A stretch of DNA of 64,000 nucleotides. It comes from an uncultured Pelagibacteraceae bacterium. Lineage in GTDB: Bacteria; Pseudomonadota; Alphaproteobacteria; Pelagibacterales; Pelagibacteraceae. Shown one piece after another: positions 1 through 8,338 of the stretch. The stretch lies in NCBI GenBank assembly GCA_902524545.1, contig CABZDW010000006.1:1-64000 (forward strand), read 5' to 3'. Under the pieces are notes generated by a model that was not told the origin of the DNA, searched no databases, and saw nothing but the letters and a program-made list of their open reading frames with translations. Within the stretch, counting starts at the first letter, position 1. Every line of letters starts with the position of its first letter. The position numbers and the translations under genes are program-made.

Positions 1-1
1 T

Positions 2-562
2 ACCCCAGGTAGTCCAAGAATCGTTATTATCTCTTATTCAATGAATTATGGAGTTGGTAGATGTGTATGGTCTGCACTAGGAGATGTATCTGCAAATTTA
101 GTTCAAGCTACCTTAGTAATATTTGTGATTGGATCCTTTTTTTCAGAAAGCTCAATATTTTTAAATATTTTTAAATGGATAGGAATAATTTATTTATTAT
201 ATCTTGCTTATGATATTTATAAGTCTAGGCCCAACGATATAAAAAATAAAATAGAGATAAAAAAAAGTAACTTATCTTTTTTTAAAGATGGTTTTATTGT
301 TGCAGGGACAAGTCCTAAAGCATGGATGTTTTTTCCTTTTATATTTCCCCAGTTTATTGATTTTAGCTCAAACTATTTGAGTCAATTTATAATACTAATT
401 ACAACTTATATTGTATTAGATTTTTTATCTTTGATTGGTTATGCAATTCTTGCGCAGAAATTAATAATATGGATAAAAGCAAATCCAAAAACAATTAATA
501 CAATCTCTGCGAGTGTTTTAGTAGTTATTGCATTAATAATTGTTGTTACTCAACAATATTAG
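2..562 (+). CDS. LysE/RhtB family amino-acid exporter, 5' partial
   Basis: The frame is open from base 2, before the ATG at 41, and reads TPGSPRIVIISYSMNYG. This resembles the TPGP segment near the N terminus of LysE/RhtB exporters, so the gene starts outside the window and the ATG at 41 is probably internal. The remaining protein is very hydrophobic with about five membrane segments, and the part beginning KDGFIVAGTSPKAWMFFPFIFPQF matches the second half of the LysE fold. The family exports amino acids such as lysine, threonine or homoserine across the inner membrane. The substrate cannot be told here. It is followed by a 91-base gap and the LIV binding-protein gene. Confidence 0.8.
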   Translation, partial: TPGSPRIVIISYSMNYGVGRCVWSALGDVSANLVQATLVIFVIGSFFSESSIFLNIFKWIGIIYLLYLAYDIYKSRPNDIKNKIEIKKSNLSFFKDGFIVAGTSPKAWMFFPFIFPQFIDFSSNYLSQFIILITTYIVLDFLSLIGYAILAQKLIIWIKANPKTINTISASVLVVIALIIVVTQQY

Positions 563-581
563 AACTTTTCATCAGTAATTT

Positions 582-613
582 TTGACACTTGCATTAGTGT
601 GATTTTCTTTATT
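582..613 (+). promoter_or_regulatory. Possible promoter of the first LIV binding-protein gene
   Basis: A perfect TTGACA lies at 582-587 in the gap before the binding-protein gene, and an AT-rich TTTATT stands about 20 bases further on as a weak -10 candidate. The -35 overlaps a short inverted repeat, ACACT-TGCATT-AGTGT (585-600), which could be an operator. The -10 is poor and the spacing long, so this is tentative. Confidence 0.3.
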
Positions 614-653
614 TAATTAAAAATTAATTAATTAATAACAAAAGGAAATAAAA

Positions 654-1892
654 ATGAGATTAAATAAAATAATTTTAAGTTTTATTTCTGCATTAGCGAT
701 TTTATTCTCAACTTCAGTTGTATCACTTGCAAAAGTAGTTGGTGATAAGATTGTATTAGGTGCAGCTATTTCATTAACTGGAAAATATTCATCTAATGGT
801 GTTCATACTCAAAACGGTTACAACATGGCCGTTGATAGAATTAACAGTATGGGTGGAGTTAAAGTTGGTGGAAAAACTTATAAGTTTGACATTATTTATT
901 ATGATGATGAGTCAAACCCAAAAAGAGCAGCACAACTTGCAGAAAGACTTATATCACAAGATGGTGTTGAGTTTATGCTTGGGCCATACAGTTCAGGATT
1001 AACTAAAGCAATAGCTCCAGTAACTGAAAAGTATGGTGTTCCAATGGTTGAAGCAAATGGCGCATCTAGATCTTTGTTTACAAAAGGTTACAAATATTTA
1101 TTTGCAGTTTTAGCTCCTGCTAATTTATATCTTGATGTTGCTATTGATTTAGCGGTCGAAAAGAATAATGGAAAAGGTGTATCAGTTGCGATGGCATTTG
1201 AACAGGATGCGTTTTCACAAGACGTGAGACTCGGCGTTTTAGATGCAATTAAAAGAACAGGCTCTAAAAAAGTAATCGATGATAAATTACCAAAAGAGCT
1301 AAACGATATGGCAGCGACTTTAGTAAAAGTGAAACAAATGAAACCAGATGTTTTAGTGGTTTCAGGCCATACTAAAGGTGCATTAACTGCTATTAGACAA
1401 ATATCTGAGATGAAAGTAGACGTTCCAATGTTAGCTATGACACACTGTGATGCAGCTAAATTATCAAAGCAACATGGAAAAAACTCACAATATGCTCTAT
1501 GTGCTTCTCAGTGGCATAAAACACTTACTTATAAAGACGACTTTTTTAAAGACGGTATGACTTATGATGCAGACTTTACTAAAGAGTTTGGTTATGCGCC
1601 TCCATATCAAGCAGCGGAGTCATCAGCAGCTCTATTGGTATTTAAAGACGCATTTGAGAGAGCAAATTCTTTCGATCAAAAGAAAGTAAGAGATGCTCTT
1701 GCGGCTACGAACATGCAAACTTTTTATGGAAACATAAAGTTTGCTGAAGGTGGTCAGAATGTTGATAAACCAATGGTGCTATTCCAAGTAATGTGTGATG
1801 ATGCAGGAAAATGTGAAAATAAAGTTGTTGCTCCAACTAAATGGGCATCAGCTAAGTTAATTCACCCAATTCCTTCATGGTCTAAAAGATAA
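654..1892 (+). CDS. ABC transporter substrate-binding protein, LIV (branched-chain amino acid type), system 1
   Basis: This is a periplasmic type I binding protein (412 aa) that would deliver an amino acid or related ligand to the permease encoded downstream. A signal peptide ends near VVSLA, and the mature start, GDKIVLGAAISLTGKYSSNG, is the usual first strand of LivJ-like receptors. The motif DDESNPKRAAQLAERLI and the following FMLGPYSSG are also typical. A good ribosome site (AAAGGAA) precedes the ATG. Four cysteines in the C-terminal half could form disulfides. A strong hairpin terminator separates it from livH, which would keep receptor levels above permease levels. The ligand is unknown, and the adjacent glutarate hydroxylase leaves room for a non-branched-chain substrate. 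Confidence 0.88.
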   Translation: MRLNKIILSFISALAILFSTSVVSLAKVVGDKIVLGAAISLTGKYSSNGVHTQNGYNMAVDRINSMGGVKVGGKTYKFDIIYYDDESNPKRAAQLAERLISQDGVEFMLGPYSSGLTKAIAPVTEKYGVPMVEANGASRSLFTKGYKYLFAVLAPANLYLDVAIDLAVEKNNGKGVSVAMAFEQDAFSQDVRLGVLDAIKRTGSKKVIDDKLPKELNDMAATLVKVKQMKPDVLVVSGHTKGALTAIRQISEMKVDVPMLAMTHCDAAKLSKQHGKNSQYALCASQWHKTLTYKDDFFKDGMTYDADFTKEFGYAPPYQAAESSAALLVFKDAFERANSFDQKKVRDALAATNMQTFYGNIKFAEGGQNVDKPMVLFQVMCDDAGKCENKVVAPTKWASAKLIHPIPSWSKR

Positions 1893-1906
1893 AAACAAAT
1901 CTATAG

Positions 1907-1944
1907 ATACCCCCTAATATATTATATTTAGGGGGTATTTTTTT
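1907..1944 (+). terminator. Intrinsic terminator/attenuator between binding-protein gene and livH
   Basis: ATACCCCCTAA and TTAGGGGGTAT-type arms pair around an AT-rich loop and are followed by a run of T. It lies only 12 bases before the livH start, so it probably acts as a partial terminator that lowers permease expression relative to the receptor. Confidence 0.85.
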
Positions 1945-1955
1945 AAAGGTTCATT

Positions 1956-2849
1956 ATGGATTTCATGGTCTTCCAATATCCGATGATTTCCGTTCAAGCA
2001 TGTTTGGACGGAGTTTTACTTGGAATTTTATTTGCATTGATTGCATATGGTATGGCACTTCAATGGGGAGTAATGAATATAATTAATATTGCTCAAGGAG
2101 ATCTTGTTATATTAGGTGGATACATTGCTTACTTCATGTATCTGTATGGAATTCATCCAGCTTGGGGAGTTATTGTTTCTCCGGTAGTAATGTATTTTGT
2201 TGGTATAGCAATTTACAAACTTGTAATTAATAAAGTGGTAGACAGAGATTTATTTATTTCTATTTTAGCAACTTTTGGAATAAGCATTCTATTCATGCAA
2301 TTAATGAACTTCGCATTTGGAGCAGATGTTGTCCTTGCAAATTCAGATTACGGAACAACTATGTTGTTCAATAATAATGTTGTGCTACCTAATTCAAAAA
2401 TATTTTCAGCATTCATAAGTATTTTGTTTGCTGTTTGCTTAGTTATTTATATGAAAAAATCTAAACTTGGTCGTGCGATTAGAGCTACAGCGCAAAATGC
2501 AAGAGCAGCAAAGATTTTAGGTGTAGATACAGAAAAAGTGTATGCAGCTACTTTCGGTATTAATGCAGCTCTTTGTGGTGTTGCTGGGGCATTAATATCT
2601 ATTACTTTTACAATTCACCCTTATATGGGACTTCCATACACAATTAGATCTTTCATGATTGTCATTGTTGCAGGATTAGGAAACTTACCTGGTGTTGCAA
2701 TGTCAGGGATGGGCTTAGGTGTATTTGAAGAATTTGCAGATTACATACTGGGCACAGAATTTAGAATTGGGTCAGTATTTTTATTGTTAGTTTTAATACT
2801 TGTTTATAGAAGATTTAAACTTTCAAGAAAAAGAGAGTATTTAAAATGA
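1956..2849 (+). CDS. livH: LIV-type ABC transporter permease, LivH family, system 1
   Basis: This inner-membrane permease subunit (297 aa) has about eight hydrophobic segments. The N-terminal motif GVLLGILFALIAYGMALQWGVMNIINIAQGD is the hallmark of LivH, and GRAIRATAQNARAAKILGVD is the cytoplasmic coupling loop that contacts the ATPases. It overlaps livM by 4 bases (ATGA), indicating translational coupling in the operon livH-livM-livG-livF-azlC-azlD-glaH. Its length is normal for the family. The transported ligand cannot be read from the sequence. Confidence 0.92.
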   Translation: MDFMVFQYPMISVQACLDGVLLGILFALIAYGMALQWGVMNIINIAQGDLVILGGYIAYFMYLYGIHPAWGVIVSPVVMYFVGIAIYKLVINKVVDRDLFISILATFGISILFMQLMNFAFGADVVLANSDYGTTMLFNNNVVLPNSKIFSAFISILFAVCLVIYMKKSKLGRAIRATAQNARAAKILGVDTEKVYAATFGINAALCGVAGALISITFTIHPYMGLPYTIRSFMIVIVAGLGNLPGVAMSGMGLGVFEEFADYILGTEFRIGSVFLLLVLILVYRRFKLSRKREYLK

Positions 2850-3904
2850 GTATTAGCAAAAATAATCTAATTTTATATATTGGAATATTAACTTTTGGTA
2901 TAGCAGCTCCATTCTTGTTTCCGGCTTTTAAAGTTCAACTTTCAATTCTTTGTGTATTAATAGTTTTAGCAACCACATGGAACATTCAAGGTGGTGAAAT
3001 GGGCTATAATTCTTTTGGTAATATTTTATTTTATGGACTTGGAATGTATCTGTGTGCATCTGTTCAAGTTGGAATGTTTTTTCCATTAGCTGAGTGGACA
3101 GAAAGCGGTGGTGAAAAAACTTTTGTACATACACCTACGCAATTTTTTCAAGGAATGGCTTTTGGGTTACTAGTTGCAGCGTTTGTACCAGCCATTGTAG
3201 CAGGTCTAATTGGATACTCTATTTTAGGACTAAGAGGACATTACTTTGCAATTTGCACATTAGGCTTAGGTGTTGCAGCAGGTGAAATTTCTGGAGGAAT
3301 TGAAATAATTGGAGCTGGACAGGGTTTCACTACTCCACCATTTCCTGATGTAGGAAGTTTAGATTCAAGAGGTGAATTTTTCTATTTCTTAAGTTTTTTT
3401 GTTTTAGTACTGACTTTCATAACTGTGAGAGGAATTTACTCAACTAGATTTAAATTAATTCTAAATGCAATTAGAGATAATGAGGATAAAGCTGAGGCTA
3501 TGGGAATTGAAACAATGAAGTATAAGATAGTTGGATGGATGATATCAGCTTTCTTCTGTGGTTTAGCTGGAGGAATCATGGGTGGCTTAGTTGGATATAT
3601 CGATTCAACCGATGTTGCTTTTGATGGAAGAGAGATGGGAGTATTCATGGTTTTAATGGCAATCTTAGGTGGAAAAGGAACCTTATGGGGACCAATAATT
3701 GGTGCAACAGTGTTTCATATTTTTAAAGAGGGGTTTTGGACATTCTTTTTAGGTTGGCAATATGTTGCGCTAGGAGTTTTAATTGTAGTTATCGTTATTT
3801 ATTTCCCAGAGGGAATAATGGGATGGTTGAGAGAAAAATACCCTGAAAGATTTGGTGAGGTTGTGGATGAAAAAGATCGTAAAGCACAGGTGGAGCTCAA
3901 ATGA
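2846..3904 (+). CDS. livM: LIV-type ABC transporter permease, LivM family, system 1
   Basis: This is the second permease half (352 aa). It carries the LivM motifs GLRGHYFAICTLGLGVAAGEI and RFKLILNAIRDNEDKAEAMGIE (coupling loop), then GGIMGGLVGYIDS and GGKGTLWGPIIGA near the C terminus. It would pair with the LivH protein to form the channel. Unlike the LivM of system 2 it is intact. It overlaps livH by 4 bases at its start and livG by 4 bases at its end. Confidence 0.92.
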   Translation: MSISKNNLILYIGILTFGIAAPFLFPAFKVQLSILCVLIVLATTWNIQGGEMGYNSFGNILFYGLGMYLCASVQVGMFFPLAEWTESGGEKTFVHTPTQFFQGMAFGLLVAAFVPAIVAGLIGYSILGLRGHYFAICTLGLGVAAGEISGGIEIIGAGQGFTTPPFPDVGSLDSRGEFFYFLSFFVLVLTFITVRGIYSTRFKLILNAIRDNEDKAEAMGIETMKYKIVGWMISAFFCGLAGGIMGGLVGYIDSTDVAFDGREMGVFMVLMAILGGKGTLWGPIIGATVFHIFKEGFWTFFLGWQYVALGVLIVVIVIYFPEGIMGWLREKYPERFGEVVDEKDRKAQVELK

Positions 3905-4641
3905 GTATTTTAGAAGTTAGCAACGTAAGTAAATCATTTGGTGGTGTAAAAGCTAATGTAGATATTTCAATGAATGTTGAAAAAGGCAGAATAGTTGGAT
4001 TAATTGGTCCCAATGGATCAGGTAAAACAACACTGTTTAATTCAATAGTTGGAACGTACCCAATTGATAATGGTTCAATTAAGTTTAATGATAAGGAAGT
4101 TTCGGATCTACCAGTTCCGGTTATTGCAAAACTTGGATTGTTAAGAACTTTTCAACAAACCCGAATTTATGGAAAATTAAATTGTGTAGAAAATATGCTA
4201 ATCAGCCACAAAGGAAGTGATGAGAGCTTAATGAAGATTTTTTCAACGATTCCTAAAGGACTTAAAGATAAGGCAGAAAATTTATTAAATTTTGTAGGTT
4301 TATATCAAAAAAGGAATTTGAGAGCAGGCGATTTATCTTTTGGACAACAAAAATTATTAGAACTGGCTATGGCATTAATGAATGAACCAGAAATGTTATT
4401 ATTAGATGAGCCAACAGCTGGGATTAATCCAACATTAATTAATGGAATTATAGATAGATTAATTAAAGTAAATCAAGATTTTGGAATTACTCTTTTGGTC
4501 ATTGAACACAATATGAGAGTGATAATGCAACTAGCAGAAAATATTTTTTGTTTGGCTCACGGAAAGATGCTAGCCAATGGTTCACCAGATGAAATAAAAA
4601 GTGACAAAAGTGTAATAGATGCGTATCTGGGAGCTCAATAA
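3901..4641 (+). CDS. livG: LIV-type ABC transporter ATP-binding protein, LivG family, system 1
   Basis: This is a cytoplasmic ATPase subunit (246 aa). Walker A GPNGSGKT lies at residues 36-43, the signature is LSFGQ (145-149), Walker B is MLLLDE (165-170) and the H-loop is in VIEHNM near 204. The signature differs from the usual LSGGQ in having phenylalanine at the third position, which is tolerated in some ABC proteins. The LRTFQQTRIY segment is characteristic of LivG. It overlaps both neighbours by 1-4 bases, so the subunits are likely made together. Confidence 0.92.
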   Translation: MSILEVSNVSKSFGGVKANVDISMNVEKGRIVGLIGPNGSGKTTLFNSIVGTYPIDNGSIKFNDKEVSDLPVPVIAKLGLLRTFQQTRIYGKLNCVENMLISHKGSDESLMKIFSTIPKGLKDKAENLLNFVGLYQKRNLRAGDLSFGQQKLLELAMALMNEPEMLLLDEPTAGINPTLINGIIDRLIKVNQDFGITLLVIEHNMRVIMQLAENIFCLAHGKMLANGSPDEIKSDKSVIDAYLGAQ

Positions 4642-5426
4642 TGACAAATCAGTATGAGGTTTTAGGAAAAGCTCCAACAGCAGAAGAGCTAAAAAATTTA
4701 GCTCCAGATGAAATTCATTTAACAATCAAAAATTTAAATGCTGGTTATGGCAAAATGGAAATACTTCATAACTTTGATTTATTCGTAAAAAAGGCTCAGT
4801 CGTTATGTTTGATTGGACCAAATGGTGCAGGTAAATCAACAATACTTCATTCAATATATGGGTTTACAAACATTTTTTCTGGACAAATTGAATTAGATGG
4901 AAAAGAAATTACAAATCTTACACCAGCTGAAAAATTAAAATCGGTAGGTATTGCGTACATTCTTCAAGATAATTCAGTATTCCCTGACATGACAGTTGAG
5001 GAAAACTTATTAATGGGTGGATATATTAAAGAAAATACAGATGAGTCTTATCAAGAGGCAGAGAGAATATTTGAAAAATATGAAAGATTAAGGAATAGAA
5101 GAAATCAACCTGCTAAAGTACTATCTGGTGGGGAGAGACGTTTGCTAGAAATTTCCAGAGCTTTAGTAATGAAACCTTCTGTGCTATTAGTCGATGAACC
5201 ATCAATTGGATTGGAGCCAAGATATATTGAAATGGTATTTGAAATTTTAAGAGATCTTCAAGAGAATGAAAAAAAAACAATCATCTTAGTTGAGCAAAAT
5301 GCAAAAAAAGGACTTGAGTTTGCTGATATTGGTTATGTTTTAGTCTCTGGTCAAACAGCAATTGCTGGTAAAGGTGATGATCTTTTAAGTAATCCTGATG
5401 TGGGTCGCCTTTTTCTAGGTGGTTAA
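4641..5426 (+). CDS. livF: LIV-type ABC transporter ATP-binding protein, LivF family, system 1
   Basis: This is the second ATPase subunit (261 aa). Walker A GPNGAGKST lies at residues 59-67, the signature LSGGE at 161-165 and Walker B VLLVDE at 181-186, with a VEQNA H-loop typical of LivF in which glutamine replaces histidine. It has an N-terminal extension of about 25 residues before the usual start of the fold. That extension is not seen in the LivF of system 2. Its stop codon overlaps the azlC start by one base. Confidence 0.92.
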   Translation: MTNQYEVLGKAPTAEELKNLAPDEIHLTIKNLNAGYGKMEILHNFDLFVKKAQSLCLIGPNGAGKSTILHSIYGFTNIFSGQIELDGKEITNLTPAEKLKSVGIAYILQDNSVFPDMTVEENLLMGGYIKENTDESYQEAERIFEKYERLRNRRNQPAKVLSGGERRLLEISRALVMKPSVLLVDEPSIGLEPRYIEMVFEILRDLQENEKKTIILVEQNAKKGLEFADIGYVLVSGQTAIAGKGDDLLSNPDVGRLFLGG

Positions 5427-6130
5427 TGATCAACACAAAATATTTTTTAAAGGGTTTTAAGTCAATAAAAGGTGTAGGAAGTCCAGCTATTGCTCTAGCA
5501 GCTAGTTTTGTTGCAATTGGTGCATTATTAAAAAGTTTAGGTTTCACAGTTAAAGAAAGCATTTTTTCTACTCTTTTGACATATGCTTTACCTGGATCGT
5601 TAGTGATGGCTGAGTCAATGTTAATTGGGGCGTCATTGATAAATATTTTTTTAGCTGTTTGGTTAGTTAATGCAAGATTATACCCAATGACCGTAGCACT
5701 AATGCCTTTATTGTTACATGAAAATCAACCTAGATGGAAATATTATTTATCATGTCACTTCATTGCTGTCTCCTCTTGGCTTATTATGAAAGACAATTAT
5801 GAAGTAATTGAAAAAAAAAATAGGATAGATTTTTGGATAGGTATTGGGACAGCAACATGGTCTGTTGCAATATTTGCAACAGTTGTTGGCTATATAGCAT
5901 CTGATTTTCTCAATAAAGATATCCTTATTGGTTTAGCTATAATTAATCCAATCTATTTTACTTGCATGATGTTAAGTGCAATGAAAACTATTCAAATAAC
6001 TTTATCCGTCACCTTAGGAGCGATTATAGGTCCAATGTTTTATTTCTTATCTCCTGAGTGGTGCATTTTATTTGGTGGTTTTTTTGCAGGTACAATTGCT
6101 TTTTTAATTGGAGAAAAAAATGGCGAATAA
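5426..6130 (+). CDS. azlC: AzlC family permease (branched-chain amino acid efflux, large subunit)
   Basis: AzlC proteins together with AzlD form exporters of branched-chain amino acids or analogues such as azaleucine. This 234-aa protein has multiple hydrophobic segments and the family-like SLGFTVKESIFSTLLTYALPGSLVMAESMLIGAS region, followed by NARLYPMTVALMPLL. It begins on the stop codon of livF and overlaps azlD by 11 bases. An exporter pair inside an importer operon is unusual. It may act as a relief valve or handle a product made from the imported ligand. Confidence 0.85.
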   Translation: MINTKYFLKGFKSIKGVGSPAIALAASFVAIGALLKSLGFTVKESIFSTLLTYALPGSLVMAESMLIGASLINIFLAVWLVNARLYPMTVALMPLLLHENQPRWKYYLSCHFIAVSSWLIMKDNYEVIEKKNRIDFWIGIGTATWSVAIFATVVGYIASDFLNKDILIGLAIINPIYFTCMMLSAMKTIQITLSVTLGAIIGPMFYFLSPEWCILFGGFFAGTIAFLIGEKNGE

Positions 6131-6443
6131 CATTATAATCATAATTATAGTCACGTCTTTAGCAACATATCTTTCAAGATTTTTAGGTGTTGTAAGTGCA
6201 GAAAAAATCAAAGAAACTTCAAAAATGTTTAGATGGTTTAATTGCCTAGCATACTCAACTCTAGCGGCACTTATTACAAGAATGATAATTTTTCCATCAG
6301 GATCTTTAAATGAAGTAGACTACTTTATAAGATTTATAGTTGTTTTTTTAGCTATAATTATTTTTTATATAACTAAAAAAAATCTAGTTTATCCAACTCT
6401 TTTATCTGGTATCATATTATCAATTTTTAATATTTATTTATGA
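6120..6443 (+). CDS. azlD: AzlD family small membrane protein (efflux partner of AzlC)
   Basis: This protein of about 107 aa has three to four membrane segments and a TSLATYLSRFLG motif near the N terminus, as expected for AzlD, the small partner of AzlC. The ORF track starts at a TTG (6108). The ATG at 6120 is preferred because GGAG stands just upstream as a ribosome site. Its TGA overlaps the ATG of the glutarate hydroxylase gene, so the last three genes of the operon are translationally coupled. Confidence 0.8.
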   Translation: MANNIIIIIIVTSLATYLSRFLGVVSAEKIKETSKMFRWFNCLAYSTLAALITRMIIFPSGSLNEVDYFIRFIVVFLAIIIFYITKKNLVYPTLLSGIILSIFNIYL

Positions 6444-7366
6444 TAGAAAAAATTGATGGCTTTGAAATTAGTTTTAACGATAAATCCTCTAGGATAATAA
6501 ACATTGATATAGGTGAAGAAATTTTAAATAAACTCATTTTTCCATTTAATAAATTTGATATTACAGCTTTAGAGTACAAGCCTTTTACTAGATTCACCAT
6601 TGCTAAAAGCTTAGATGATTTGAGTGAAAATAGATTATCTAAATTTATAAATAAGATTGTTCGAGATAGAAATACGGGTTGCTTTATAATTAAACCAAAA
6701 AACCTAATTTCTAAAATAGATAATAATTTTTTGGTAAAACTCTCTACAGCAGTAGCACATTTAATTGGTGTACCTAATCATGATGCTATGGCTGGAAAAT
6801 ATTACGCAAGATTTCATGTTAAGCATGAGGATAAAAGTGATTCTTATCTTAGAAAAGCTTATACAAACATGGATCTGCACACCGATGGAACTTATGTAAA
6901 AGAAAAAACTGATTGGTTATTGATGTCAAAACTAGAAGAAAAAAATGTTGAAGGAGGAGAGTCTGCCATGTTACATCTTGATGATTGGGAGCATTGTGAT
7001 GAGTTATTTAATGATCCATCTGCAAAAGAGAATTTTATTTGGGGATCTCCTAAAAGTAAAAATATTGATTATAAAGTTGAACATCCAGTATTTTCATCTG
7101 ATAAAAATGGTAGAGCCCAAATTTCTTATATTGATCAATTTCCTGAACCGAAAAATATGAGACAAGGAGTTTTTTTACAAAAATTGTCTGACAGTCTAGA
7201 GGAAAGTAATCATAAGATAATTACAAGACTTCCAGTGGGTTCTTCTGTAATAGCTAATAATTATTTTTGGCTACATGGAAGAAAGCCTTTTAAGGAAAAT
7301 ATAGACTTGAGCAGAGAACTTTTGAGAATAAGAGGGTCTTTTTTTAAGGATACAAACTCAATTTAA
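6440..7366 (+). CDS. glaH: Glutarate 2-hydroxylase (GlaH/CsiD family Fe(II)/2-oxoglutarate dioxygenase)
   Basis: GlaH (formerly CsiD) converts glutarate plus 2-oxoglutarate and oxygen to L-2-hydroxyglutarate, succinate and CO2, in the lysine-to-succinate route. The 308-aa protein matches my recollection of E. coli CsiD over most of its length: TALEYKPFTRF, LSTAVAHLIGVPNHDAMAGKY, DKSDSYLR, LLHLDDWEH-like and FWLHGR segments. The iron ligands are visible as H147 and D149 (DLHTDGTYV) and H279 (WLHGR), with an arginine near 292 for 2-oxoglutarate. It is the last gene of the LIV/AzlCD operon and is followed by a hairpin. The usual partner lhgO is not adjacent. Confidence 0.9.
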   Translation: MIEKIDGFEISFNDKSSRIINIDIGEEILNKLIFPFNKFDITALEYKPFTRFTIAKSLDDLSENRLSKFINKIVRDRNTGCFIIKPKNLISKIDNNFLVKLSTAVAHLIGVPNHDAMAGKYYARFHVKHEDKSDSYLRKAYTNMDLHTDGTYVKEKTDWLLMSKLEEKNVEGGESAMLHLDDWEHCDELFNDPSAKENFIWGSPKSKNIDYKVEHPVFSSDKNGRAQISYIDQFPEPKNMRQGVFLQKLSDSLEESNHKIITRLPVGSSVIANNYFWLHGRKPFKENIDLSRELLRIRGSFFKDTNSI

Positions 7367-7396
7367 ATTAGAAATTCTTGAAAAAACTAGATTATT

Positions 7397-7430
7397 TTAT
7401 GTTGTATTATTGCAACATAAATTATTTTTT
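7397..7430 (+). terminator. Intrinsic terminator after the liv-azlCD-glaH operon
   Basis: TTATGTTG and CAACATAA form an eight-base-pair perfect stem around an eight-base loop, followed by ATTATTTTTT. The stem is AT-rich and so only moderately stable. Confidence 0.6.
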
Positions 7431-7443
7431 GTCTTTTAAACTT

Positions 7444-7462
7444 GAAAATTGTCGCAATTTTC
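7444..7462. repeat. Short perfect inverted repeat upstream of the outer-membrane protein gene
   Basis: GAAAATTG-TCG-CAATTTTC is an eight-base-pair perfect palindrome with a three-base spacer, in the 160-base gap before the barrel gene. It has no T tract immediately after it. It could be a regulator binding site or an mRNA hairpin. Nothing else recognisable is in this gap apart from the terminator before it. Confidence 0.4.
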
Positions 7463-7527
7463 TTAAAAAATTTGATTTTTAATGATATGAGTCTCTCAAA
7501 ATTAACATTTAAACAAGGATAATAACA

Positions 7528-8226
7528 ATGAAAAAATTTTTAATAGCAGCAGTTGTGCTTTTAGGATCTATGTCTCTTGCTAACGCAGAGAGATTTAGCA
7601 TAGGTGTAACTGTTACTGGTGGAGTGTTTGAAGCAGATGGAGCATCAGAAATTTTCTCTGGTGATCACGCAGGTAACAGATCATCTTCTAAAGTGACAAA
7701 AAATACTGCGAGTGAGGGTGAAGATGCTGAAGCAGCAGTTGCAATGGGATCTATTTTTGTGGAAATCAACGCAAATGAAAAGTTTTCTCTTGGAGTAAGT
7801 TATGTGCCACATTCAATGGACTCTGAGACTACAGAAAACGTCCAAAATATTGTACCAGGCGGTACTGGGAATGATTCAAAATCAACTAACACAGTTAAAC
7901 TTTCATTTGATGATTTAACTACTGTGTACGCTTTATTAAACGCAACTGATAATATTTACGCAAAAATTGGTTATGTTGAAGTAGAAGTAGTAACTGATGA
8001 AAATCTAGCAACAGGTGGTGCATATGGTAACACTGATTTAGATGGCTATACAATTGCTTTAGGATATAGCATGGATTTAGCTGATGGAATGTTTGCAAGA
8101 TTTGAAGCTAGCTACATGGATTTAGATGGAGCTACTGTAACAAACGATAATGACGCAACAAAATCTGTTAAAGCAGATGGTATTTCTGGATACGGTGCAG
8201 GAATATCACTTGGAAAAACATTCTAA
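7528..8226 (+). CDS. Predicted outer-membrane beta-barrel protein
   Basis: This 232-aa protein has a clear signal peptide (MKKFLIAAVVLLGSMSLANA) and a mature part rich in alternating hydrophobic/polar stretches, Gly, Ser, Thr and Asp. It ends in GAGISLGKTF, with the C-terminal phenylalanine typical of proteins inserted by the Bam machinery. Those features support a small barrel of the OmpW/opacity-protein size class. I cannot assign a precise family or substrate. It has its own strong terminator and a ribosome site (AAGGATAA), so it is probably a single-gene, well-expressed unit. Asp/Glu-rich loops fit a surface-exposed marine porin-like protein. Confidence 0.7.
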   Translation: MKKFLIAAVVLLGSMSLANAERFSIGVTVTGGVFEADGASEIFSGDHAGNRSSSKVTKNTASEGEDAEAAVAMGSIFVEINANEKFSLGVSYVPHSMDSETTENVQNIVPGGTGNDSKSTNTVKLSFDDLTTVYALLNATDNIYAKIGYVEVEVVTDENLATGGAYGNTDLDGYTIALGYSMDLADGMFARFEASYMDLDGATVTNDNDATKSVKADGISGYGAGISLGKTF

Positions 8227-8258
8227 GTATAATTAAGATAGTTTAAATTGTTAATTCT

Positions 8259-8289
8259 AAACCCCCTCTTTTGAGGGGGTTTTTTTTTG
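8259..8289 (+). terminator. Intrinsic terminator after the outer-membrane protein gene
   Basis: AAACCCCCTC-TTTT-GAGGGGGTTT is a perfect ten-base-pair stem followed by eight or more T residues. It is the clearest rho-independent terminator in the window. Confidence 0.93.
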
Positions 8290-8338
8290 TTTTAATTAAA
8301 TAGAGGAATTTTATTAAAAATTAAATTATTATCATTTG

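Noticed and set aside
2928-3134. Minus-strand ORFs within livM, gcvP, FDH and many others listed in the track
   Set aside because: They lie fully inside well-supported genes on the other strand or frame, lack family motifs, and reflect low-stop reverse frames.
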